A DNA stretch of 5,288 bases from CAYPTI01 sp964413525 [NCBI: uncultured bacterium] (GCA_964413525.1 CAYPTI010000121.1:1-5288); one strand, 5' to 3'. Counted from the first letter of the stretch, positions 1-5,288 are shown. Numbers and translations are program-made. Notes: generated from the letters alone by a model not told the origin.

Positions 1-370
1 CCCGATCGGAATACGAACAGATGATCACGTGATCCGTCAGTTCGGTCGCGGTGGGGGGCTGATCCCGGAGGGCCCGCTTGAACATCGGAATGACGAACGC
101 CGGCAGGGCGAAGAACACCAGGGCCAGGCCGGTAAGGTTGAAGGTAGCAACCAGGAGGTTCATGAACAGGCTTTGCCAGGGAGCGTGACCGCCAAACCCG
201 GCCGTGGTGATGGATTCGATGACGACCTGAAACGATTGATACAGGGTGACACGCTGGTCTTCAAAGGTATCCATTCCCCACTGGTAGAGGAAGCTGAACA
301 CCAGCAACAGCCCGAGGACTCCGAGCAGGGTATAAAGAAGCCGTTTCCACAAATTGATGGATGAATTCAT
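1..370 (-). CDS. Two-TM potassium channel with RCK/TrkA-N domain, N-terminal part (runs off left edge)
   Basis: Only the first 123 codons are in the window. The product looks like an MthK-style K+ channel: a tetrameric pore in the cytoplasmic membrane with a cytosolic regulatory domain. Residues about 11-30 form a first hydrophobic helix. Residues 45-61 give a pore helix and filter reading QVVIESITTAGFGG. Residues 68-93 form the second helix. After a short linker, DHVIICSYSDR at 113-123 begins a Rossmann-like TrkA-N/RCK domain. The filter aligns with canonical TVGYGD as TAGFGG, so the usual Val, Tyr and Asp are Ala, Phe and Gly. Related prokaryotic channels also vary here, but the substitutions make selectivity uncertain. 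The ATG at 370 has only a weak ribosome site (GAGGG, 12 bases upstream), yet it places the first helix at the expected distance. The gene diverges from the hydrolase gene. The regulatory domain's ligand-binding part is not visible. The family call is fairly sure. Confidence 0.85.
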   Translation of the reverse strand, partial: MNSSINLWKRLLYTLLGVLGLLLVFSFLYQWGMDTFEDQRVTLYQSFQVVIESITTAGFGGHAPWQSLFMNLLVATFNLTGLALVFFALPAFVIPMFKRALRDQPPTATELTDHVIICSYSDR

Positions 371-416
371 GAGTCCGTTCGACCCTCACGACAGGGGAAA
401 GGTGGTCGGCACCGGT

Positions 417-422
417 ATTTTA
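417..422 (-). promoter_or_regulatory. Possible -10 element for the potassium channel gene
   Basis: Read on the minus strand the bases are TAAAAT, one mismatch from TATAAT, about 47 bases before the channel start codon. No convincing -35 hexamer lies 16-18 bases further upstream, so this is a weak candidate. It sits in a locally A+T-rich patch of an otherwise G+C-rich region. Confidence 0.25.
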
Positions 423-456
423 CGTGAAATTGGTGTTTCTTACGACGGTCGGAAGA

Positions 457-484
457 CGATGGGTACCGAGCGTTGGTGCCATCG
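457..484. repeat. Strong hairpin in the divergent intergenic region
   Basis: CGATGG (457-462) pairs perfectly with CCATCG (479-484). Inside it, TACC (464-467) pairs with GGTG (475-478, one U-G wobble if read as plus-strand RNA). G463 is bulged and the loop is seven bases (GAGCGTT). No T-run follows on either strand, so it does not look like an intrinsic terminator. It could be a structured leader element, a small RNA part or a protein site; the sequence alone does not decide. Confidence 0.5.
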
Positions 485-603
485 GACTCCTCGCATCAAC
501 CTCAGTTGGCGGAGGGCCGACCATCGAGCGAAGTTCGCCATCGGGGTCCGGTTGTTTATCCTCCGTCCGTACAGTCCGGTCCCTGAGTTGGTGATCCGCG
601 GAT

Positions 604-640
604 GGTTCCGGATCGGAGATTACAGATCCGCTTCGGAACC
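604..640. promoter_or_regulatory. Interrupted inverted repeat, possible operator upstream of the hydrolase
   Basis: GGTTCCG (604-610) and CGGAACC (634-640) are perfect reverse complements. Nested within and overlapping them, CGGATC (609-614) and GATCCG (625-630) form a second inverted repeat. The right arm overlaps the candidate -35 hexamer at 632-637, a placement suited to a regulator that blocks or recruits RNA polymerase. No regulator gene is in the window, so the binding protein is unknown. Confidence 0.4.
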
Positions 641-659
641 CGTATGTGCTCCCTACAAT
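632..659 (+). promoter_or_regulatory. Candidate promoter of the dienelactone hydrolase gene
   Basis: TACAAT at 654-659 is one mismatch from the sigma-70 -10 consensus. TTCGGA at 632-637, 16 bases upstream, is a poor -35 (three of six matches). Transcription would begin near 666, leaving a leader of about 30 bases. If the organism uses the Bacteroidota-type -7 element (TAnnTTTG), TGAATTTG at 659-666 is an alternative one mismatch away. Confidence 0.4.
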
Positions 660-668
660 GAATTTGAT

Positions 669-678
669 GGTTCGAACC
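669..678. promoter_or_regulatory. Perfect 10-base palindrome GGTTCGAACC, possible operator
   Basis: The palindrome lies just after the predicted transcription start and before the ribosome site. Its half-site GGTTC is shared with the inverted repeat at 604-640, and the octamer GATGGTTC occurs at both 601-608 and 666-673. A dimeric repressor bound here could block the promoter. It resembles a tRNA T-loop in its central TTCGA, but the flanks do not pair as a T-stem. Confidence 0.4.
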
Positions 679-685
679 GTGTAAC

Positions 686-691
686 GGAGGG
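686..691 (+). promoter_or_regulatory. Ribosome binding site that decides the hydrolase start
   Basis: GGAGGG lies six bases before the ATG at 698 but directly abuts the ATG at 692. The normal spacing favours 698 as the true start, two codons inside the longer open frame. Confidence 0.75.
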
Positions 692-697
692 ATGCTT

Positions 698-1399
698 ATG
701 GTTGATTTACACGAACGGATCCGGAACCCAAAGGGTGAGGATTTTGCTGCCCTGCGGCGTCCGGCAGCCTCCGGACCCGGGCCGGGGATGGTGCTGGTGC
801 ATGAAATCTTCGGGGCGAACGAGTACATGGAGATCGTGGCGGAGCGGCTGGCGGTCCTCGGATACACGGTTCTCTGTCCCGATCTGTACCACCGGATCGA
901 ACCGGGCCGGTCGTTCGGTCACGACGAAGCCGGGCTCGAGCGAGCGATGGACTTCGCCGGACGGCTCGACCACGATCGGGCCGTCAGCGATCTGCAGGCC
1001 TGCCTCGATCATCTCCAATCCGTAGACCGGATTGAGGGAGGAACGGGCGTGCTGGGGTTCTGCATGGGGGGCTCGCTGGCCTACCGGCTTGCCGCCGCCG
1101 GGGATCCGGACCTCTGCGTGTCGTATTACGGCTCCGATGTCCCCGATCTCCTTGACCGGCTGCCGGCGATCGACTGTCCGATTCTGTTTCATTTCGGTAC
1201 GGAGGACGAATACATTCCCCGGGAGAACAGTGAAGCGGTCCGTGACGCCGCGGCCGGTCGGGACAGCGCGACGGCCCACCTCTGGGAGGGGGCCGGCCAC
1301 GCCTTCGACAACCTGCGGTCGGAGGCGTTCCATCAGCCCGATTCCGCCTGTGCCGCCTGGGGGGTCACGGCCTCGTTTTTAACCCGTCATTTGGCCTGA
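698..1399 (+). CDS. Dienelactone hydrolase family protein
   Basis: This 233-residue protein is a soluble, probably cytoplasmic alpha/beta hydrolase of the dienelactone hydrolase family, whose founding member opens dienelactone to maleylacetate in chlorocatechol breakdown. The length is typical for the family. The nucleophile is Cys122 in GFCMGG. Asp170 sits in FGTEDEYIP and His201 in GAGHAF. Glu36 in VHEIFGANEY matches the glutamate that controls the cysteine in the studied enzyme. All four lie within one residue of the classic positions (36, 123, 171, 202), so the enzyme should be active. The arginines that bind the substrate carboxylate in the classic enzyme (81 and 206) are not clearly conserved. 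Together with the lack of catabolic neighbours, this suggests a different ester or lactone substrate. No signal peptide is seen. The gene stands alone on the plus strand with its own promoter region and converges on the cotransporter gene. The family is certain; the substrate is unknown. Confidence 0.93.
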   Translation: MVDLHERIRNPKGEDFAALRRPAASGPGPGMVLVHEIFGANEYMEIVAERLAVLGYTVLCPDLYHRIEPGRSFGHDEAGLERAMDFAGRLDHDRAVSDLQACLDHLQSVDRIEGGTGVLGFCMGGSLAYRLAAAGDPDLCVSYYGSDVPDLLDRLPAIDCPILFHFGTEDEYIPRENSEAVRDAAAGRDSATAHLWEGAGHAFDNLRSEAFHQPDSACAAWGVTASFLTRHLA

Positions 1400-1442
1400 A
1401 CGCATTTCCGTTAACCGGGGTGGACGATCGGGTCCCGAATTG

Positions 1443-1579
1443 TGTGTAAAAACGGCCTCCTCCCATCCTTCCCGGTAAACAGGAGCCTGATCGATGTCAA
1501 AGGCACGAGTTCCGTCCCCGAGGCGATTTTGCCTCCCGGATCGGCGAAATCAAACCCGCTCGGAGACCGAATTTACACA
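1443..1579. repeat. Spaced inverted repeat TGTGTAAA / TTTACACA
   Basis: TGTGTAAA at 1443-1450 is the exact reverse complement of TTTACACA at 1572-1579. Both arms are preceded or overlapped by a direct repeat CCGAATT (1435-1441 and 1567-1573). The arms enclose 121 bases without a gene. The pattern could be a decayed small mobile element or chance; the arms are short. Confidence 0.25.
1511..1540. repeat. Small hairpin in the convergent spacer
   Basis: GAGGC (1520-1524) pairs with GCCTC (1531-1535) around a six-base loop GATTTT. An outer TCCG/CGGA stem (1511-1514 with 1537-1540) is separated by an asymmetric internal loop. No T-run follows on either strand. It could help end the plus-strand hydrolase transcript, but the evidence is weak. 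Confidence 0.3.
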
Positions 1580-1625
1580 AAGATGAACGTGACCGATTGG
1601 ACCCGCTACGAGTGACAGTCGCGCC

Positions 1626-1640
1626 CGGCAGCTCCTGCCG
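1626..1640 (-). terminator. Hairpin just after the cotransporter gene, possible terminator
   Basis: CGGCAG and CTGCCG form a perfect six-base-pair stem with a three-base loop, beginning eight bases after the cotransporter TAA. The position is right for a terminator or a 3'-end stabilising structure. The downstream minus-strand sequence is G+C-rich and lacks a U-tract, so it is not a canonical intrinsic terminator. Confidence 0.4.
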
Positions 1641-1648
1641 AATGATGG

Positions 1649-3862
1649 TTAAGTCATCGTGTCCTTCCGGATCAACACCTCACCAAACGAGATCTCCTCC
1701 CCGGCCAGCACGAGCACCGTGGTGGGAAGGTCGGCGATCATCTCCTGCTGGGATTTGAAGTAGTCGTGAAAGTGCTCGCCTGGCTCGGCCATCCCCATCA
1801 GGATCAGGTCGGCGTCGTTCGACGACTCATGCAGGACGGTGGAAAAGTCCCGGCCCTCGCTCACGATCACGTCCACCCGGGCTCCGATTCGAATGGTCGA
1901 CGTAATATCCAGCAGGTTCTCCCGGATGTCTTCCTTCGCGGCGGGATCGTCGACCATGATTTTTACGTGGACCTGAGCCTGGCTCCACGGAATGCTTCCC
2001 TGCAGCAAATAGGCCAGGATCAGCATCAGTCCGCCGTTGCCCTTGAGCCCTCCCCACCAGATGTGGATCTGCTCCCGGTCGCCGAATACGTTCTCCCCGG
2101 CTGAATGTTCGTCAACGATCAGGACGTTTCGCCGGCGATCGTGAAGATCGTGGATGAGTTGAAAATACTGGTCTTCGATCGACTTCCGGTCGCTGGCCCC
2201 GAGAATGATGGTGTTGGGAACCAGGGGACCCAGCCCGTAGGATTCGACAAAATTTCGGGCCCCCCGGTAGAAGTCGGGCTGGGCGATGACCCGGGAGACC
2301 CCCTGGACACTCCGATCCGAGAGGTACTCTTCAATCCGCCTCTCCATGGTTCGCTGCTGGTCCGGGGAGATGTTTCCCCCGGTCAGCACGCTGGCCACGG
2401 TCAGGATCCCCCGGTCGTGGGTGAGGTTGTTGGCCAGATCGATCAGGTGCCACCGTTTGCGCGGGGAACCGGAGAGGACCAGCGGATTGGGCCGCCAGCT
2501 TTTCGGATCGACGTCGCGGCTCAACCGCATGATCGCGGCCCGGGCCAGGGACATCCAGATTCCCCGGCGCAGGTCCCCCCAGACCGATTCAAGCGCCTGG
2601 CGCTCCAGGTAGACAAAGATCGTCGCCACGACCACGAGAGCCACGACCGTCGCGGTCACGTTAATCAGGAACATGACCGCAAAACAACCCACCGCCCCGA
2701 GGATGGACCAGAACCAGTGGACTTCAAACTGAGGTCGGAAGGAAGGACTGCCGAGGAAGTTTTCCAGCCCGGCCGCGATGTTCAGAACCCCGTAGGTGGT
2801 CAGGAAGAACATGGTCAGAACCGGGGCGATCATGTTGAGGTCGCCGAACCAGACGGCCAGCAACACCACGACGAGGGTGAAGAGAGTCCCGTAGCGGGGT
2901 GTGTCGTCTCGGCCCGAACCCTGGCCGAGGAATTTGAGCCAGCGGGGGAGGATGTTGTCCCGGGTCAGGGCCTGAAGGACCCGGGGACCGCCCAGGATGC
3001 TTCCCACGGCACTGGACAGGGTGGCTCCCCAGACCCCCAGCAGGATCGCGTCCCCCCAGTACGACATTCTCCGCATGATGAGCGGGTCCTCGATCAGGCT
3101 GAGGGCGTCGGCCCGGGAGGCCAGGATCAGGGGCAGGGCCATGTAGATGAGGTACCCCACCCCGATGGCGTAGAAGGTCCCACGAGGGATCGATTTGCTG
3201 GGGTCCTTGAGGTCCCCGGACATGTTCACCCCGGCCATGATGCCCGTCACGGCCGGAAAGAACACCGCAAAAACGACCCAGAACGAGGCCGCTTTCTCGG
3301 GAGCGGCTCCCCACAGTTCAACTTGAGATTGCTCGATGGGCGATCCGAACAGCAGGGAAATCAGGGAGAGCCCGATCGCCGCCATGATGACGTACTGGAC
3401 TTTGATGGCGGCTTTGGCCGAGGTCATCGCCACGACGGCCACCGCCACCGAGGTCACGACCCCGACCCAGGTCTCATTCAGGACGGGAAATACGTTCACC
3501 ACGCTCTCGGCAAATCCGACCGTGTAGAGGGCGACGGAAAAGACGAGGGCGAAGTACAGGGGAATGCCGATGGCTCCCCCGGCCTCGATGCCCAGCGACC
3601 GGCTGATCATGTAGTAGGCGCCCCCGATCCGGACCTTCTGATCGGTGGCGATCGCGGCGATGGATAGGCTGGTGAGGAAGGTGATGGCAACGGAGAGGGT
3701 CACGATAATCAGGGTTCCCACCAGGCCCGCGTTCCCGACCACCCACCCGAACCGCAGGTACATGATCACCCCGAGGATGGTCAGGATCGAGGGGGTAAAC
3801 ACTCCCCCGAAGGTTCCGAGGGTCCCTTCCCCGGATTCGATGACGGTTTGCTTTTCGGACAT
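1649..3862 (-). CDS. Cation-chloride cotransporter (SLC12/Na-K-Cl type)
   Basis: This 737-residue inner-membrane protein matches the SLC12 layout: a short N-terminal tail, about twelve membrane segments between residues 20 and 420 (APC fold), and a cytosolic C-terminal domain (about 435-737). TM1 has LTILGVIMYLRFGWVVGNAG and is followed by RIGGAYYMISRSLG. TM6 has FFPAVTGIMAGVNMSGDLKD, and TM8 has ATLSSAVGSILGGPRVLQAL. By my alignment to animal NKCC1, Tyr113, Pro203 and Thr206 match K+-site residues, Ser283-Ser284 match the Na+-site serine pair that K-Cl transporters lack, and Tyr357 matches a chloride-site tyrosine. These point to coupled Na+, K+ and Cl- movement. The TM1 Asn and Trp of NKCC1 are Thr28 and Leu30 here. 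The C-terminal domain opens with the family's WRPNPLVLSG and ends with a Usp-like DADLILMGMAEPG. The ATG at 3862 has GAGG seven bases upstream. The gene follows a permease-Usp gene on the same strand after 242 bases, so it probably has its own promoter. The family is secure; ion coupling is inferred. Confidence 0.93.
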   Translation of the reverse strand: MSEKQTVIESGEGTLGTFGGVFTPSILTILGVIMYLRFGWVVGNAGLVGTLIIVTLSVAITFLTSLSIAAIATDQKVRIGGAYYMISRSLGIEAGGAIGIPLYFALVFSVALYTVGFAESVVNVFPVLNETWVGVVTSVAVAVVAMTSAKAAIKVQYVIMAAIGLSLISLLFGSPIEQSQVELWGAAPEKAASFWVVFAVFFPAVTGIMAGVNMSGDLKDPSKSIPRGTFYAIGVGYLIYMALPLILASRADALSLIEDPLIMRRMSYWGDAILLGVWGATLSSAVGSILGGPRVLQALTRDNILPRWLKFLGQGSGRDDTPRYGTLFTLVVVLLAVWFGDLNMIAPVLTMFFLTTYGVLNIAAGLENFLGSPSFRPQFEVHWFWSILGAVGCFAVMFLINVTATVVALVVVATIFVYLERQALESVWGDLRRGIWMSLARAAIMRLSRDVDPKSWRPNPLVLSGSPRKRWHLIDLANNLTHDRGILTVASVLTGGNISPDQQRTMERRIEEYLSDRSVQGVSRVIAQPDFYRGARNFVESYGLGPLVPNTIILGASDRKSIEDQYFQLIHDLHDRRRNVLIVDEHSAGENVFGDREQIHIWWGGLKGNGGLMLILAYLLQGSIPWSQAQVHVKIMVDDPAAKEDIRENLLDITSTIRIGARVDVIVSEGRDFSTVLHESSNDADLILMGMAEPGEHFHDYFKSQQEMIADLPTTVLVLAGEEISFGEVLIRKDTMT

Positions 3863-3869
3863 GATCGAA

Positions 3870-3873
3870 CCTC
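3870..3873 (-). promoter_or_regulatory. Ribosome binding site of the cotransporter
   Basis: On the minus strand GAGG (followed by T, so GAGGT) lies seven bases before the ATG at 3862. This supports that start over any internal methionine; the next one, Met34, is inside TM1. Confidence 0.65.
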
Positions 3874-3876
3874 GTG

Positions 3877-3894
3877 TCGGACCAGGATCGGACC
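3877..3894. repeat. Tandem TCGGACC repeat upstream of the cotransporter
   Basis: TCGGACC occurs at 3877-3883 and 3888-3894, offset by 11 bases, close to one helical turn. It is 15-32 bases before the start codon, a place where a regulator could act on transcription or translation. Two seven-base copies may be chance. Confidence 0.25.
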
Positions 3895-4043
3895 GTCAGC
3901 AGGATACTCTTCGGGAACGGAAATGATGTCTTGATGGTATGACAGATTATGCCCGGATGAACGGTGAACCTCGATCCCTTATGAACCGGTTGAAAAGTTC
4001 GCCGGTCGTCTCCGTGCTCCGGACGTCCGATCGGAACCAAATT

Positions 4044-4072
4044 CTCTTCATTTTCTAACAGGGAGAGAAGAG
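4044..4072 (-). terminator. Weak stem after the permease-Usp gene
   Basis: Read on the minus strand, CTCTTC and GAAGAG can pair around a 17-base loop, followed by AATTT, starting about 32 bases after the stop codon. The long loop, low G+C stem and short T-run make it a poor intrinsic terminator. It may only be an A+T-rich patch. Confidence 0.2.
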
Positions 4073-4104
4073 TGGTTCGGGGACGTGGGAAGACTCGTGC
4101 TACG

Positions 4105-5288
4105 TTACGTCATGGTTTCTACCCGGGGGGAGGTGGTTAATCCGAGGGTCTCCCGGAGTCGTTTCCAGCCCTTCCGGGTTTGGGTCTGGAGGTCCTGTTC
4201 TTCGTAGTGTCGGACCATGAGGACCGAACAGGGGGCCCGGTCGGCGATCACGTCCGGGATGGTCCCGAACAGCACGTTCTGGATCCCCCACTCGTCCGAC
4301 GCTCCCATGATCAGGAGGTCGTATTCCTCGTCCACTTCCTCCAGGATACCTCGGGCGACGTTTTCGGATGGTTGGACGTTCACCGTGATGTTGTCCAGGG
4401 TGGGGAGAATCGTGTTGACCGTGTTGAGCAAGTCCTCCCGTTCACTCCGTTCGTCCACGTCGGGACGGACCACCCGGAGGAGTTCGACCTCGCCGTCGTT
4501 GGATCGGGCGATCCGGTGCCCGAACTCCAGCCCGAGCCGGGCGTGGACCCCTCCCCCCCACGGAAGCACGATTTTGCTGGCGCTGTACAGTCCCCGGTCT
4601 TTGAGCACGGCCAGATCGGCTTGGAGCCGCGACATGATCTGTTGCACCGGCGAGTTATAAATCCTGCCGACGTTGAATCCCCCCTGCCAGCCCATTAGCA
4701 GACAATCCGCCTCGTTCCGGTAAGTTTCGTCGATCAGGGCCCCGAATACGTCGTGGGCGAAGGCAACCTTCGGATGGAGATCGACCCACTCCGACAGCTG
4801 ATCGGCGGACTCGGCCTGGCGGATTGCCGATTCCGTAATTCGCTCGGTTCGCTCCACGGTTTCCACCGACTGCCGGGCGGATTCCAGCGAGGTGTGCTGA
4901 GGGACTTCATGCACGTGGAGGCCGTATACGGTTCCCCGATCCCGTTCACCCCGGGCCATGTCCGAAGCCAGTTTCAGCAGGTCGGCTTCGTGTTCGGGGT
5001 TCGCCAGGGCGGTGAGGATGGTTCGAGGAGAAATCGGATCCAGAGCCCGCTCGGGGTGGAACTGGTATCCCTCGTAGGAGGGGGAATAGGTGGTCGGGTG
5101 GCGGGACTTCATGCCGATCAGTGATTTTATTCCGGTTTCCCGGTACTCCTTCAGGAATCGATCCCCGGCGTGTTCGAAGTCGACCCGGTCCCTCATCAGG
5201 AAAAAGTACCACGCCAGGCTGACGAGGATCAGGCCGATCACGACCACGATGTGGACCGGACCGGAGTAAACGATGATCCCCAGGCAGC
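4105..5288 (-). CDS. Permease fused to two UspA domains, C-terminal part (runs off right edge)
   Basis: The frame is open to the window edge, giving 393 visible residues; a GTG at 5247 is internal to a membrane helix, so the true start lies outside. Residues 5-31 are a hydrophobic helix (IVYSGPVHIVVVIGLILVSLAWYFFLM) split by no stop, read as the last permease segment. Confidence 0.8.
   Translation of the reverse strand, partial: CLGIIVYSGPVHIVVVIGLILVSLAWYFFLMRDRVDFEHAGDRFLKEYRETGIKSLIGMKSRHPTTYSPSYEGYQFHPERALDPISPRTILTALANPEHEADLLKLASDMARGERDRGTVYGLHVHEVPQHTSLESARQSVETVERTERITESAIRQAESADQLSEWVDLHPKVAFAHDVFGALIDETYRNEADCLLMGWQGGFNVGRIYNSPVQQIMSRLQADLAVLKDRGLYSASKIVLPWGGGVHARLGLEFGHRIARSNDGEVELLRVVRPDVDERSEREDLLNTVNTILPTLDNITVNVQPSENVARGILEEVDEEYDLLIMGASDEWGIQNVLFGTIPDVIADRAPCSVLMVRHYEEQDLQTQTRKGWKRLRETLGLTTSPRVETMT

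Larger units (their letters stand above)
371..697. other. Divergent intergenic region, 327 bases
   Basis: This stretch separates the divergent channel and hydrolase genes and should hold both promoters. Open frames cross it, but their translations show no recognisable domain and no good ribosome site. It contains a strong hairpin at 457-484, a set of inverted GGTTC/GAACC elements at 604-678 and three copies of CCATCG (479, 521, 538). GTCCGGT also occurs twice (546 and 574). I found no tRNA or known riboswitch. Confidence 0.7.
1400..1648. other. Convergent intergenic spacer, 249 bases
   Basis: The spacer lies between the 3' ends of the hydrolase and cotransporter genes. It holds several short inverted repeats, described separately, and a compact palindrome TCGGGTCCCGA at 1428-1438. 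There is no convincing coding frame and no hairpin followed by a T-run on either strand, so termination here may depend on Rho or on hairpins without a U-tract. Confidence 0.6.
3863..4104. other. Intergenic spacer before the cotransporter, 242 bases
   Basis: The spacer separates two genes on the minus strand and is long enough to carry a promoter for the cotransporter. I see palindromes AACCGGTT (3984-3991) and CGGACGTCCG (4020-4029), and GAACC or GGTTC five times (3867, 3966, 3983, 4034, 4074). A minus-strand CATAAT in GGGCATAATCTG (about 3948-3953) is a possible -10 element, but no good -35 accompanies it. The open frame that crosses the spacer looks non-coding. Confidence 0.5.

Noticed and set aside
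660-690. A tRNA-like T-loop around GGTTCGAACC.
   Set aside because: The bases flanking TTCGAAC (GATGG and CGTGT) do not pair as a T-stem, and no anticodon or acceptor arm can be built upstream.
692-697. The upstream ATG at 692 as the hydrolase start.
   Set aside because: It directly abuts the GGAGGG ribosome site, leaving no spacer; the ATG at 698 has the normal six-base gap.
354-1025. A 223-codon plus-strand frame starting in the intergenic region and overlapping the hydrolase gene.
   Set aside because: It has no ribosome site or recognisable domain, and its second half is an out-of-frame reading of the hydrolase gene, whose catalytic motifs confirm the other frame.
707-1333. A 208-codon minus-strand frame antisense to the hydrolase.
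   Set aside because: It is a shadow of the hydrolase gene: no family motif, no ribosome site, and an Arg/Pro/Gly-rich product.
2105-3667. A 520-codon open frame on the plus strand, antisense to the cotransporter gene.
   Set aside because: Its product is dominated by Asp, Gly, His, Pro, Gln and Arg with few hydrophobic runs or recognisable motifs, as expected for the antisense shadow of a G+C-rich membrane-protein gene. The opposite strand has clear SLC12 homology throughout.
3474-4040. A 188-codon minus-strand frame covering the spacer before the cotransporter.
   Set aside because: It runs out of frame into the start of the cotransporter gene, and the part in the spacer has no recognisable motif or good ribosome site.
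5247-5247. The GTG at 5247 as the start of a stand-alone tandem Usp protein.
   Set aside because: The frame stays open to the window edge, and the GTG lies within a continuous hydrophobic helix, so the gene almost certainly begins further upstream.

Overview
The window is about 60% G+C by eye and holds four genes: two complete, and two cut by the window ends. Three encode membrane transport proteins on the minus strand. One encodes a small soluble hydrolase on the plus strand. Visible Shine-Dalgarno sequences (GGAGGG before the hydrolase, GAGG before the cotransporter) and the protein families point to a bacterium. The closest types I can recall for the cotransporter and the permease-Usp fusion come from halophilic or marine lineages (Rhodothermota-like bacteria, haloarchaea). 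I could not test this, so the lineage is a low-confidence guess.

Layout. Positions 1-370 (minus) carry the N-terminal part of a two-helix potassium channel with the start of a TrkA-N/RCK nucleotide-binding domain; the rest lies off the left edge. Positions 371-697 form a divergent intergenic region with a strong hairpin and a cluster of palindromic GGTTC/GAACC half-sites near a possible promoter. Positions 698-1399 (plus) encode a dienelactone hydrolase family protein with an intact Cys-Asp-His triad. Positions 1400-1648 are a convergent spacer with small hairpins and no clear U-tract terminator. Positions 1649-3862 (minus) encode a 737-residue cation-chloride cotransporter of the SLC12 type, with residues expected for Na+, K+ and Cl- binding. 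Positions 3863-4104 are a 242-base spacer. Positions 4105-5288 (minus) encode the C-terminal part of a membrane permease, probably APC-type, fused to two UspA domains; its N-terminal part lies off the right edge.

How the parts may fit. A K+ channel with a nucleotide-sensing domain, a Na-K-Cl type cotransporter and a permease with tandem Usp domains would suit ion and osmotic balance, with gating or transport tuned by nucleotide state. This reading rests on family knowledge and neighbourhood only. The hydrolase has its own promoter region and no aromatic-catabolism neighbours, so its link to the transporters is unproven. I see no tRNA, rRNA, CRISPR array, insertion sequence or phage gene.
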